From: Pholiota molesta
Lineage: Eukaryota > Basidiomycota > Agaricomycetes > Agaricales > Strophariaceae
Length of the DNA stretch: 48,245 nt
Direction: 5' to 3'
Assembly: GCA_014925825.1 (NCBI GenBank)
Contig: JACGCK010000294.1
Coordinates: 1-48,245, forward strand
Shown here: positions 32,895-42,900 of the stretch, in pieces
Layout of the letters: every line of letters starts with the position of its first letter
Position numbering within the stretch: the stretch's first letter is position 1
Made by a program: the position numbers and the translations under genes
The notes under the pieces: generated by a model
Told to the model about the DNA's origin: nothing
Seen by the model: only the letters and a program-made list of their open reading frames with translations
Database searches by the model: none

Positions 32895-34206
32895 GCTCAC
32901 ACGGCGGACATTCAACTGTCAGGTTGTGCCGTCGCTTGCGCTGTCAGGTTATTGCAAGGTTATTGTCAGGCTCCTATAACCACCCTCTCGTATCGAGAGG
33001 TTCCTAATCCTGAGAAAAAAAAGATGATGATCAATGTACAAATAAACAAACGAAAGGATTGGAACTCTCGATAGAGAGGCTGGCACATTTGCTGTTCGGC
33101 CATCAGTTGCCATCACCGGCTCCTCGTCTGGGCTCGAAGATTCCCATCGAGTGACGAACACGTTACAGGAGCCCGTTACTCAAATCAGGCGCCAATAATG
33201 CGCACCTTCAACACCAAGTTCTCAATACTGAATGAAGTGATTTTATCCTTGTTCATCTTTTTTACCCATAAAATGAATTCTTCTGTCTTTTGTATCATCT
33301 GTTCTTTGTCTTTTTTCCTGTGCCACTGCTTTCAGTTTATTCCATATGTAACAACCTCATGTAACTGCACTCTCCATAAACAATTCAGGGAGGGGTTCAA
33401 GAATCTTTGCCAATGCCTGTGTTTCATCATGATCATGATATTCTGTATATTTCTGGAGAGGGATATAAGCAAGTCATCAAATCAAGACTAGACATTTACT
33501 CCAACTGTAAAGTTATTGAAAAGTCACATCTTCAATTAAAACTCGGTAACAGGCATGATGGAGAAGCAATATTTGAGATATAAATTTTCCTGAAATATAT
33601 AGGTCAAATCCTGTTATATGTATCCTATCCTAGCATGAGAGCATGACAAGGACTGGTAATTCTTTGCGCAGTAAGCGCCCAGTGACACCGACATCATCAC
33701 GGTGACCCAACCGTAACGGATACATCACATATTCTGTTTTTCTGAGCCCAGACGAGGAGCCGGTGATGGCAACTGATGGCCGAACAGCAAATGTGCCAGC
33801 CTCTCTATCGAGAGTTCCAATCCTTTCGTTTGTTTATTTGTACATTGATCATCATCTTTTTTTTCTCAGGATTAGGAACCTCTCGATACGAGAGGGTGGT
33901 TATAGGAGCCTGGGTTATTGTTAGGCAATTGTTAGGTTTGTGTTAGGTACTGAGCGAGGATGGAATTCCGGTCACAGTATTTCCTGTTATCTTATTATAT
34001 ATCTTTTTCGGGTCAGTATGGACCTTTATTGAATCCTTAGTATCATTATTGTTAGCTATATATTTAAGTAAGTGACTAAATACTGTGACCAGAATTCCAT
34101 CCTCGCTCAGTACCTAACACAAACCTAACAATAACCTGACAATAACCTTGCAATAACCTAACAGCGCAAGCGACGGCACGACCTGACAGTTGAATGTCCG
34201 CCGTGT
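32895..34206. mobile_element. Long-inverted-repeat element, split by a second element
   Basis: Left arm 32895-32970 continues after the inner insertion at 33912-33980; the right arm is 34076-34206. The arms are reverse complements: ACACGGCGGACATTC... on the left, ...GAATGTCCGCCGTGT on the right. Without the insertion the element would be about 370 bp, with arms of roughly 130-145 bp around a ~95-bp AT-rich loop. It has no coding capacity, so it is non-autonomous. It sits inside the GACTCTGAA-CCGGCCCG block of the old repeat unit (compare 27313-27345). Confidence 0.8.
32969..33913. mobile_element. Inner fold-back / MITE-like element
   Basis: About 945 bp with terminal inverted repeats of about 165 bp: CAGGCTCCTATAACC at the left end and GGTTATAGGAGCCTG at the right. 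The arms stay nearly perfect through to the GACGAGGAGCCGGTGATGGC region. The 600-bp interior is AT-rich and encodes nothing recognisable. It interrupts the left arm of the surrounding element, so it is the younger of the two. No clear target-site duplication could be defined because the flank is itself a TTATTG-rich repeat. Confidence 0.85.
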
Positions 34207-34655
34207 CATGCGGACTCTGAACCCGGCCCGACACCTCCGTTCTAGCTTTGTCTTCCGATTCTAGCCGATTCTTCGCAGGCAAAGTTTCACCACCACAACA
34301 AATCCAAGGCAACTTCGCCCTAATCCCTGTCCCTTCACCACAATCGTCTTGTCTCCAGAGCTCAACGCGCTCCACTCCACTAGCGCGCTACTGAAATATG
34401 GCTAAACTACTCCAGAGCAACATCGACGTCTGCTCGGGCTCCCTGATCATCTGTTCCACCCTACGAACTCGATTCTCCACACTGGCGAGACACTTGGTAC
34501 GGATGCCAGATGCAAACGATGGGGAGTGCATGTGAGCAGCCCGATATGATTCGTTTCGTCTTGCACCGCCTTTCTCCCTTCCTTCGCTGGTCGGCGACCG
34601 GTTCCGTGCTCGGGGCGGGCGTCTGAGGTATCATGCAATCATCGGATGATTCGCT
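34207..34655. repeat. Third copy of the decayed repeat unit
   Basis: Continues after the inserted element with GACTCTGAACCCGGCCCG, then the CTCCAGAGCTCAACGCGC block, then GATGGGGAGTGCATGTGAGC with a donor-like GTGAG. This is the same order as in the copies ending at 23770 and 28018. No intact gene. Confidence 0.5.
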
Positions 34656-34805
34656 CAAGAGGTGGCCGACCATGATAGCATAACTTACCTTTGGTATAGT
34701 GTCAAGGAGAATATCAGTTCTCGATGACCTTGTCGAAGCTATGCACTTTGCTAGCTCTAATGACCGATAAGGTAGTCAGTTTCCTCATTCATCGGCCACC
34801 TCTTG
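34656..34805. ncRNA. Fold-back element copy C
   Basis: Best outer stem of the family: CAAGAGGTGGCCGA pairs over 14 bases with TCGGCCACCTCTTG. This copy has GGTGG opposite CCACC where the others have GGAGG opposite CCCCC. Inside are TACCTT/AAGGTA, a perfect GAGAA/TTCTC hairpin and an AGCTA/TAGCT hairpin. A separate perfect AATCATC/GATGATT hairpin lies just upstream (34637-34651). Confidence 0.5.
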
Positions 34806-35580
34806 ACTCTTGTCGATCCGCGATGACTGTATTCATTCTGCTACGTCGTCTCCAATGCCTGACCATGCAGACGTGGACTGTATATGCTTTTCTATCGTCT
34901 TAAGCACGTGTAAAGCACACATCGCCCGAATATACACGCTCACACAGAATACGAAAGTAGAGCAAACCAGGGCGACGTCCGCCTTCCTAATCTTCGCCTG
35001 TCCAAGCTATCCATCTGTCAGGGTCCCACGCGCTGCACGCCTACTGGCGCGCTGCTGAGCTTTGGCTGCAGTACTAGATCGGCGCGATATAGACGGCTGC
35101 TCGTGCTGCTTATTACTTCATCATTTTTTCGACCTGACGAACTTGATCTACAATGCTATCGAGCATTCGATACGCAGTATGTGGTCCATTCCCACTCATA
35201 TTCCAGAGTCCAGACTCCCAACTAATATGTTCCATCCCCATCTCCATTAGCCGGCTCACACTGCGCGCAACTACCATGTTCAAGACGACGCGGAGATCTC
35301 TTCTTGTTCCTAGACTTTGCGCGCCTGCGATCTGCTGCAGAGTGCGCGGGATCAAGCGCGCCTTGTTAACGACTGATAGGATTGGCGATCGCATTGGTAT
35401 ACGGTGTCCACCGTTCCTGGAGAGTACCCCACAGACGCGCGACGTGAAGGACAGGGGGTGCATGTGAGTCCCTCGACGTTGTTTATCCCGTCTTTTGCGG
35501 CCGTCCTCCCGTTCTTCCCTAGTCGACCCCATGCGCGGGGCGGGCTTCTGGGGTCAGTAACAACCGTCGGATCATTCTTG
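34806..35580. repeat. Fourth copy of the decayed repeat unit
   Basis: Contains the CACGCGCTGCACGCC...GCGCGCTGCTGAGCTTTGGCTG block (near 35025) and the GGGGGTGCATGTGAGTCCC motif (near 35456) in the same order as other copies. A minus-strand frame of 139 codons (35113-35532) is not conserved elsewhere and is not called a gene. Confidence 0.45.
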
Positions 35581-35735
35581 CAAGAGGAGGCAGACCATGG
35601 TACCACGACTTACCTTTGTTTTGTGCCGGCTGAGGATGTTTCATTCTTGGCCGCCTTGTCGGTGCTGTGCATATTGCCAGCGCTATCGACAGATAAGGTA
35701 GTAATGAACGGATCGATGTCGGAAGCCCCCTCTTG
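35581..35735. ncRNA. Fold-back element copy D
   Basis: Outer arms CAAGAGGAGGCAGACC and GATGTCGGAAGCCCCCTCTTG (weaker near the inside). Inner ACTTACCTT pairs with AAGGTAGT around one bulge. The GAGGAT/ATTCTT hairpin pairs through G-U pairs. The GTGCTG/CAGCGC hairpin has a G-C pair where copies B and C have A-T. Confidence 0.45.
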
Positions 35736-36360
35736 TCGGATCGCGACGGATGTATTGATCATGGTACGTCGTGTTCGATGGCTGCGCAAGGGACTTAGGG
35801 AACTGCTTGTGACTAACTTGCGACCGGGCGGTCATTGGTGGAGCTGAACGTTCGCCGATTGTTGGTTAATTGATCTTTGATTCAAGTCGATTCATAGTCT
35901 ATGCAAAAGTACCTATAAGCGCGTCGAGCTGATTCGCAGTCATAGGTTTCTCGTTGATTTCCAACAAGTATTGCAGTTTACTTTCGTCGTATAGGGCAGA
36001 TAGGCATCATTTCTACGTTTCCTGCATCGTAATGCAAGTGAGGTATGAATCTTTGAACGTCCCAGTCCCAAACGGCCAAGTAGGCGTAGGCGAGCATGAC
36101 ATCTTGTCATTATTTTTCATTTGTTTCGAATCTCAAGTAATTTTTGCGTCTCTTGCCTATGAAACTGATTCAAGCGTCCTTTACCAACACCGATGCTCGA
36201 GATGTAACATTCGGATAATCTGATACATCATCATATGTAAGAAGGGGGTCCGACGAAGCGAAAATTACATGCAAAGCGAGATCAAGATCTCTTATGACCT
36301 CTAAAGAAGTGAAATATCCAAGTCAGCACCGACGGCGAGATGATTTGATCTGAATAAAAC

Positions 36361-36915
36361 TTACTTGACGACAGTGCTTTTCCCGGTCTCCATATTGTGT
36401 TCTGTGAGCTTTGTAACACGCTCGTTCTTCATAAGGATCGGCTTTTCGATAGTATTATAAACACTCCCCGGCCGCACGGTTCCGCCGAGAACGGCATGCG
36501 TGTCCCCATGCGCGCGCTCAGCCCAGACTTTCGACGCCACGTTCCAAATGTGATCACTGTACTTATTCTCATGCCTTTCCGGGATCTTGATACCGTGCTG
36601 CGCGAGCCCATGGTTTATCGTCGATTTGTCGTGCGCATGGGCGAATTTCTGGGCGTCCCCGTGTACCGATACGGGGTGGCCGTGCGCGTCCTTGCGCGTG
36701 CCGCTCCAGAAGACGGCCTCGCCGGACTTGGGGCGGAACGCTTTCTTCACTTGGTTGATGGTCGATACGGCTTGGGCGGCCTGTTTGAACTGACCTATGC
36801 CGCGTTGGCGTGCCTCGAGCGCTACCTCATCAGACCGCTCGTAGTAGGTTGGGGCGGCGACGACCGATCCAAGAAGAAGGGCAAGGAAAACAACGAGGAA
36901 TTTTGGGATGAACAT
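36361..36915 (-). CDS. Small secreted protein, paralogue 1
   Basis: About 184 residues from the ATG at 36915, chosen over an upstream in-frame ATG because it starts the signal peptide (MFIPKFLVVFLALLLGSVVAAP) and is conserved in the paralogue at 38255. A short propeptide ends near LEARQ, a possible Kex2-like site. The mature part is His/Lys-rich, lacks cysteines, and has GEAVFWSG, STINHGLAQHGIKIP, HIWNVASKVWAERAHGDTHAVLG and RPGSVYN motifs. The layout recalls secreted ADP-ribosyltransferase-like or polymorphic-toxin-like domains, but I cannot confirm a family. The stop codon TAA overlaps a perfect GTAAGT donor, with a ...TTCTTTAG acceptor 60-70 nt on, so a spliced form with a slightly longer C-terminus is possible. 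Confidence 0.75.
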   Translation of the reverse strand: MFIPKFLVVFLALLLGSVVAAPTYYERSDEVALEARQRGIGQFKQAAQAVSTINQVKKAFRPKSGEAVFWSGTRKDAHGHPVSVHGDAQKFAHAHDKSTINHGLAQHGIKIPERHENKYSDHIWNVASKVWAERAHGDTHAVLGGTVRPGSVYNTIEKPILMKNERVTKLTEHNMETGKSTVVK

Positions 36916-36978
36916 GGTGAATTCAAGGGATCGTCTGTGCAATCCACGTTTATTATGGGCCAAATGTAATGAGAACAT

Positions 36979-38254
36979 CCCTCACCAATAAGTCTAGATA
37001 GTTGATGGAGGCGAACGATTTTCCAGAAATCGAGGCTATAACCAAGGCCGACCTTCGATACCAGAGTAATGTCAGCATAATAAATGTCTGCCAGCTGGTC
37101 ACTCACCAGCAGCCAAAGGTGGATGATACAGCGGGAATCGTTCCAAACGATGTGAGGCAATTTGCCCATGACTGAAAGCCTTTAATACGACACGCACAGC
37201 GTGTGAATGACAACGCCTGATAATCAAAGGAGTAGTCTCTCGGAGAATCGGAGGGTGTGTCGAAGCACCAACATTTGAAATCCCAAGCGAATGCGCTGAT
37301 CCTCAAGCGTACGGAGAAGCCGAGTGGCAGACGTTTTGGTTCAGGCATCGTAGTCTAAGCACATGAACGTCCTTTAGCCGATCAGCATGATGTCAGTATC
37401 ATTGAAAATTTGCATTTCTGAGATCAGCCAAGATTACTATCTTTAGCTATGAAGGCGGTACAAAAGCCAACATACTGAGCTGAAATCTCAACTTATCGAC
37501 CATGCAACGTTTGGGAGACCTCCTGACCTTGTGGAATGACCAGTGACCGGTTGACCATTCATGTCAGAATGCCTTAGACTAGCAAAATCAATCGACAATT
37601 ACATGGCGGGATACTTTACTATGAGAATGAGAACGCCACATCTATTCTCCTTTGCATATACGCGAAAATATCCTACGCGATATCTGACACCCTTCTGAGT
37701 ATGTAAGCCCATGCATCGGTTCATAGTCCTTGTGAAACGCTTCTGTATACGCGTCGAGACCCGAGCTGTTGACTGCTTAAAATATATACCATACATACAA
37801 TAGATACATAGCCTCTACTTCGCACTCATACGAATCTTGTTGATTTTCAATATCATGTACTTGTATTGCGGTTTACGCCGTCGCATAAGGGCAGTGGTAG
37901 GCCTCATTTCTACGTTTCCTGTATCGTATGTAATGCAAGTATATGAACGGTAAGTGGATATTTTTGTCCTCGAGCGGCCAAGTAGACGATATCAAACACG
38001 ACCTCTTGTCATTCCTTTTCGTTTGTGTGTCTAATCCCTTGCGTATTTCACTTATGAGATTGATTCAATGCAGCTCCTACCAACAGCGAATATATCTTTG
38101 CACTTTGAGTCGAGTTGTAACATGCGAATAATATTCCAGATTATTACAGAGGATGCGAAGATTTACATACAAAACAAGAATAAGATCTAACGATGACCTC
38201 TAACGAGTGAAATATCCAAATCAGCAACGATGGGATGATTTGATCGCGAAAAAC
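36979..38254. other. Spacer between the two paralogues, duplicated sequence
   Basis: Includes promoter sequence of paralogue 1 and the 3' flank of paralogue 2. Pieces match other places in the duplication: 37435-37570 resembles 39690-39850, and 37865-37950 (GCCTCATTTCTACGTTTCCTG) resembles 35975-36050. No additional gene seen. Confidence 0.5.
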
Positions 38255-38799
38255 TTACTTGACGACATGGCTCCCCCCGCCGCCCATACTGTGTTCAGTA
38301 ACCTTGTGGACTCCGTGGTTGTTCATGAGGGTTGGCTTTTCGATTTTGTTATAGACACTACCCGGCCGAACGTTCTTACCAAGAATGACATGCGTGTCCC
38401 CATGGGCGCGGTCAGCCCAAACTTTCGACGCATGGTTCCACATGTGATCGCTGTACTGGTTCTGAGGCGTATTCGGGATATGGATACCGCTCTTCGCGAG
38501 GGCATGGTTGATCGTCGAAGTACCTGGGTGCGTACTGGAGTATTGCTCGGCGTGCACGCGTGCCGATACGCGATTACCGTGCGCATCAGGGGTCGAGCCA
38601 CTCCAGAAGAGGGCCTCGCCGGATTTGGGGCGGAGGCTTTTCGACACTTGGTTGTTGATGCGTACAGCGTGGGCGGCGTGTTTGAACTTGTCTTGGCGTG
38701 CCTCGAGCTCGACCTCATCAGACCGCTCGTAGAAGGTTGGCGCGGCGATGACCGATCCCAGAAGAAGGGCGAGGACAACAATAAGGAATTTTGGGGTGA
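38255..38799 (-). CDS. Small secreted protein, paralogue 2
   Basis: About 180 residues from the ATG that opens MFTPKFLIVVLALLLGSVIAAP, roughly 60-65% identical by eye to the protein at 36361. Same signal peptide, LEARQ site, GEALFWSG, STINHALAKSGIHIP, MWNHASKVWADRAHGDTHVILG and RPGSVYN motifs. It ends in a Gly-rich stretch before HVVK. The stop TAA overlaps GTAAGT here too, with a CTCGTTAG acceptor about 60 nt on; splicing would add GHR before a new stop. Part of a tandem segmental duplication. Confidence 0.75.
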
Positions 38800-39929
38800 A
38801 CATAGTGGATTCAGGGAATCGTCTATGATATACATGTTCAGTATCGGCCAAATATAATGGTAATATTTCTCACCAATAGGTCTAGATAATTCAACGTTGA
38901 TGAAAGCGAACGATTTTCGAGAAATCCTCTAACCAAGGCCGACCTTTGATACGAGAGAGTATCGTCAGTATAGTGAAGCTTGTCAGTTGGTTGATTACTC
39001 ACCAGCAGCCAAAGGTGAATGTTAAAGTGGGAACGTTCCAAACGATCTGAGGAAATCTCCCCATAACTGAGAGCCTTATATACGACATGCACACCGTGTG
39101 AAACGCGCCTAGGTGGAGACTGTGGAGTCCAGAAGACGACGTGATAATCAGAAGAGTATGCAGGCGTAACGCCGTTTCGCCGACGTCAGGTACCGTCACT
39201 GCACAGTGCGAAGATCCTCAAGTGTACATACGGAGAAACATAGGTGGATCTACTATCTCAATCCAGGCGTTTGAAACAATTTCGGTAGAAAGTGTACTCC
39301 TCCACAACCATTGGCCCTCCATCCCTCAAACTTCGCCAGCACATGCGGCTTTGTGTCTTCTACTCGAATATAAAAGTTCTTGTGGAGAGATCAAGCACAG
39401 TCGACAGCGGAGCATTCCCGGTGGTATAAAGTCCCCGACATCGCGAGATTGATTCAAAGCCTTGTCACTGAAAGTCACATCAAGATTTTCGTATTCCGAG
39501 TCCCGGCACCGTCGGCTGCCACAATGGTCATGCAGGAGGATTTTGGCGTGCGATTGGCAGACGACAAATTGACGTTCACGTTGCGTACTCAAAAAATCAT
39601 GCTTAGTCCAATTTTGGTTCAGGTAGCACATGGATGAATCGCACTCATCAAAACATTGTTCAGCCGATGTCAATTATTACATTTCCAAGATTAACCTAGA
39701 TTACTATCTTCAGCTTTGAAAGCGGTACAAAGCTAACTTCCTGAGTTTAAATCTCAACTCATCGTCTACGCAATGTTTGGGATGTCATGAGGGCCTCCTG
39801 ACCTTGCGAAATGAATCAATGACCAGCGACCGTTCACATCAGAATCAGTCGCTAAGTAGCAGAATCATTCTTCACTTCGGTATGCGTCAGAAATGCCACA
39901 TCTATTCTCCATTGCATGCTAAGCGATGT
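38800..39929. other. Promoter side of paralogue 2 and end of the duplicated segment
   Basis: No supported gene. The segment 39690-39910 is the second copy of 37435-37650; its last part reaches the 3' end of the Dicer gene (stop at 39930). A 115-codon minus frame at 39326-39673 is not conserved in the other copy and is taken as chance. Confidence 0.4.
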
Positions 39930-42900
39930 CTAACTCTCTTCTTCATGTTTCACCTTCTTCCGCCTCTTTGCCGTTTTCTTCTTTTTCATTTCTTCGTACG
40001 CAATCCCCACATCGCGCAACTTGAATTTCTTGATCGCCTGTTCAGCCACGTTATACTTGACCTCCTCCTGGCTCGGTTTCCCTCGCCATTGCGCCACCTC
40101 CCTCGCCTCCTCGATACCGTCGACCACAACAGTGCAGCTCACTTTCCCGCCCTCCCGCTGAGTATCGTACTTGATTTCACGTTCATGCTTCGATGCCCAC
40201 ATAGAGAGTCGTGAGACGGGGTGAAGGATGTCCACGTCATCAGCGACAACGCGTTCGAGCAAGGGGAGGATGCCAAGTTGAGTCAGAACCTCTTCCACTA
40301 CCGGAAACGAACCACCGGAGTCGAGGAAGACAGCGCCTAGGATACTCTCTATCATGTCGCTGAAGAATTTGGGCGCCTGAAGACGGGTCAGCGCCGCCCA
40401 CGGGAATACGTTACCGCTCAGCAAACTCGTCTCGATATCCTCCTGCCACTTCCGGAAGCGCGTCGCGGTGTTGAGTTGATCTTCGAGTACCTTAGGGCTC
40501 GAATGCAAGAGGCACTTCCACAGATATATCTTCTTCGTCTCGGCTGGGACTTCGATGCCGCCACCGGGCGCAGGACGTGGCATGGCCGTTTCCACAGTAG
40601 TATACGTCTTTAGACAGAAATACGATAGGATATGTGCATTCACAAGGGCCGATTTTCGCAGATGCATGTGTCCAGGACTATAGTTTTTTCCTGGAGCGCG
40701 ATACAAGAAATCGGTGACTACCATGTCCAACACGGAGTCGCCGAGGAATTCCATGCGCTCGTACGACGGGGTACGAGAGTCTTGCTGATAACTAGCGTGC
40801 GTGAGCGCCTCGATCAGGAGCAGCTTGCGCTGAAAGGTGTACCCAAGCATTCGCTCGACATCGGCGAGCTGAGACGGGACGGTGAATTCGTCCGTGGATA
40901 TGATATCGACCCGCGCGAGGACTTCTGCGATACGGGAAGGGAGGGGTTCCCACTGGACGCCCAGGTCAAAGAACTTGATGTATTCGTAACCGAGATCAAA
41001 GCTACCATGGAGGTAAGCAGCGCCGATGATAGACTCGACTACGTCCGCGAGGACTTGAGGCAGAACGTCAAATTTATGCAAAGATAGTTCGTAACGCGTC
41101 ATACATACCTTTGGTTGATAAATCTTCACTCTTCTTCGGTTTCTTCTTTTTCTTGACCTTCTTGACTGCCTCGGGTTTTTCAACGGCGGTTGAAGTTGCC
41201 GCTATATCATGATCTGGTGCGGAGATGGAGTCATTTGTTGGTTCCGAATCGGCTTGGATATGTGCTGGAGTCGATTGCGTATTCTCAGGTCCGGTTGTGG
41301 GTGGAGCAAAAGGAGAGACGGCTTCACATTCTCTCGGATCCGCAGGAGGCGAAGGGAGCACCGGCGCATCCTTCGCGGCAACATACTTCGGCTTCCACTT
41401 CTTCCCCAACATAATATCTATTATGAACAAAGCAAGCCCGCTCCATCGTCAGCTCATATCATCTTTATGATTAGAAAAAACGAACTCACCCCGGATGATC
41501 CACCGATATAGTCCTCTCTTCACGTCCTCCTTTGCCAGCCGCACATTCGATACCGCATGGTCCTTCTTCTGCGTCAGATACCCCTCATGCCAGAGCGGAT
41601 ACTGCGCGAACACATTCAGGCCGCAGAGGAACTTGAGCACCGTGTCCCCAAGCGTCTCCATCCGCTGGTAGTTGAACTGCTCTCCAGACACAGGCGCCGT
41701 GATAGCCACCGTAAGAAGCGGCAAAGGGATAAGAGGGAGCGACACGGCCGGCGGTGATGCGTAGTCGGCGATGGGCGATAGAGAGGAATCCATTGGCGTC
41801 AGAGGCGAAGACAAGGAAGAGGAAAATATTGTCGTATGCAATGAACACGCCGTCATGCGCATGGCAAGGAAACGCAGAACAGACGGGAGGAGGAACGCAT
41901 ATTCCGTCTCCTCTGGAGAAAACAAGATGATCCCCGAAAAACGCGCCAACAGATGCACCAGCGGCGGACCTCCGCTTCCCTTTTCCTCCTTCCCCTCCTC
42001 CTGCGGACACGCCTCCGGAGTCGGTATAAGAAAATTACTCCGCGGCGGGAAAGCCTGCACCACAAGCACCGGATACTCAATCTCCACGTCGGTCCCGTCG
42101 CCACTCCTCTTCTGATATAGCTTCTGCACGCGCTCCTCCTCTTCCTCCGTAAGCGGCTCAAACTGCCACCTCACGAACTTGAACGGGCGCCCAAAGCCCG
42201 CCTGACGCTGCACGAGCGTCACATCGTCTGGATGGCCGAACGCCGCCCCGAAATCGTCCGCGCGGGCTGTCAGATGGTGCTTGTGCAGCTCGGGCGCACG
42301 GGCTGTGAGGTCTTCGAGCCAAACGCGGCGTCTCGTCCATTCGGCGTCGATGGCGGTGGAATACACGGCGTCGAACGCAAAAGAGAGCGCTTCGGCCGGC
42401 GACGTGGGCAGGAACAAGTAGCTGAATTCGAGGTTGTCCCACTCCATCCGCGTATTATTGAGGCCCCAGAACAGTACCCGCGTCCACTCGCGCGCGTCCG
42501 CGAGCCGCTGCGCATGCGTGCCCCCACTCTCCACACCGAATGACCCGACATAGCGCACGCTCGTCTGCGTGGGCGGCGCACCAGCTCTATACAGCGTCGG
42601 GCCCTCCGTCCCACCGTCCAACGCAATCGCGGCGGCCTTGGTAAACAGCCACAACGGCGCAAGACCCTGGATATGCACCTGCGCCGCATACCACGTCTCC
42701 TCGCCACCAACCGCGTCCTCCTCCGGCGCCGCCCACGGGTCGAGGCCCATCCTTACACGCGCGAACCCCTCGCGCTTCTCCACCTCCGCAAGCAGAGCCT
42801 TCACCTCGTCCTCGAGCTCCGGCTGGATCACGCTCGTCATCGGCAGCAGCCGGTCGTTCAGCAGCCCCTTCTCGTAGAGCGTGCGGTACGCGAGGTACGC

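Noticed and set aside
34205..34230. Minus-strand CGGGTTCAGAGTCCG resembling a tRNA T-arm or B box
   Set aside because: It departs from the GGTTCGANTCC consensus and has no D-arm or anticodon arm around it in any of the copies.
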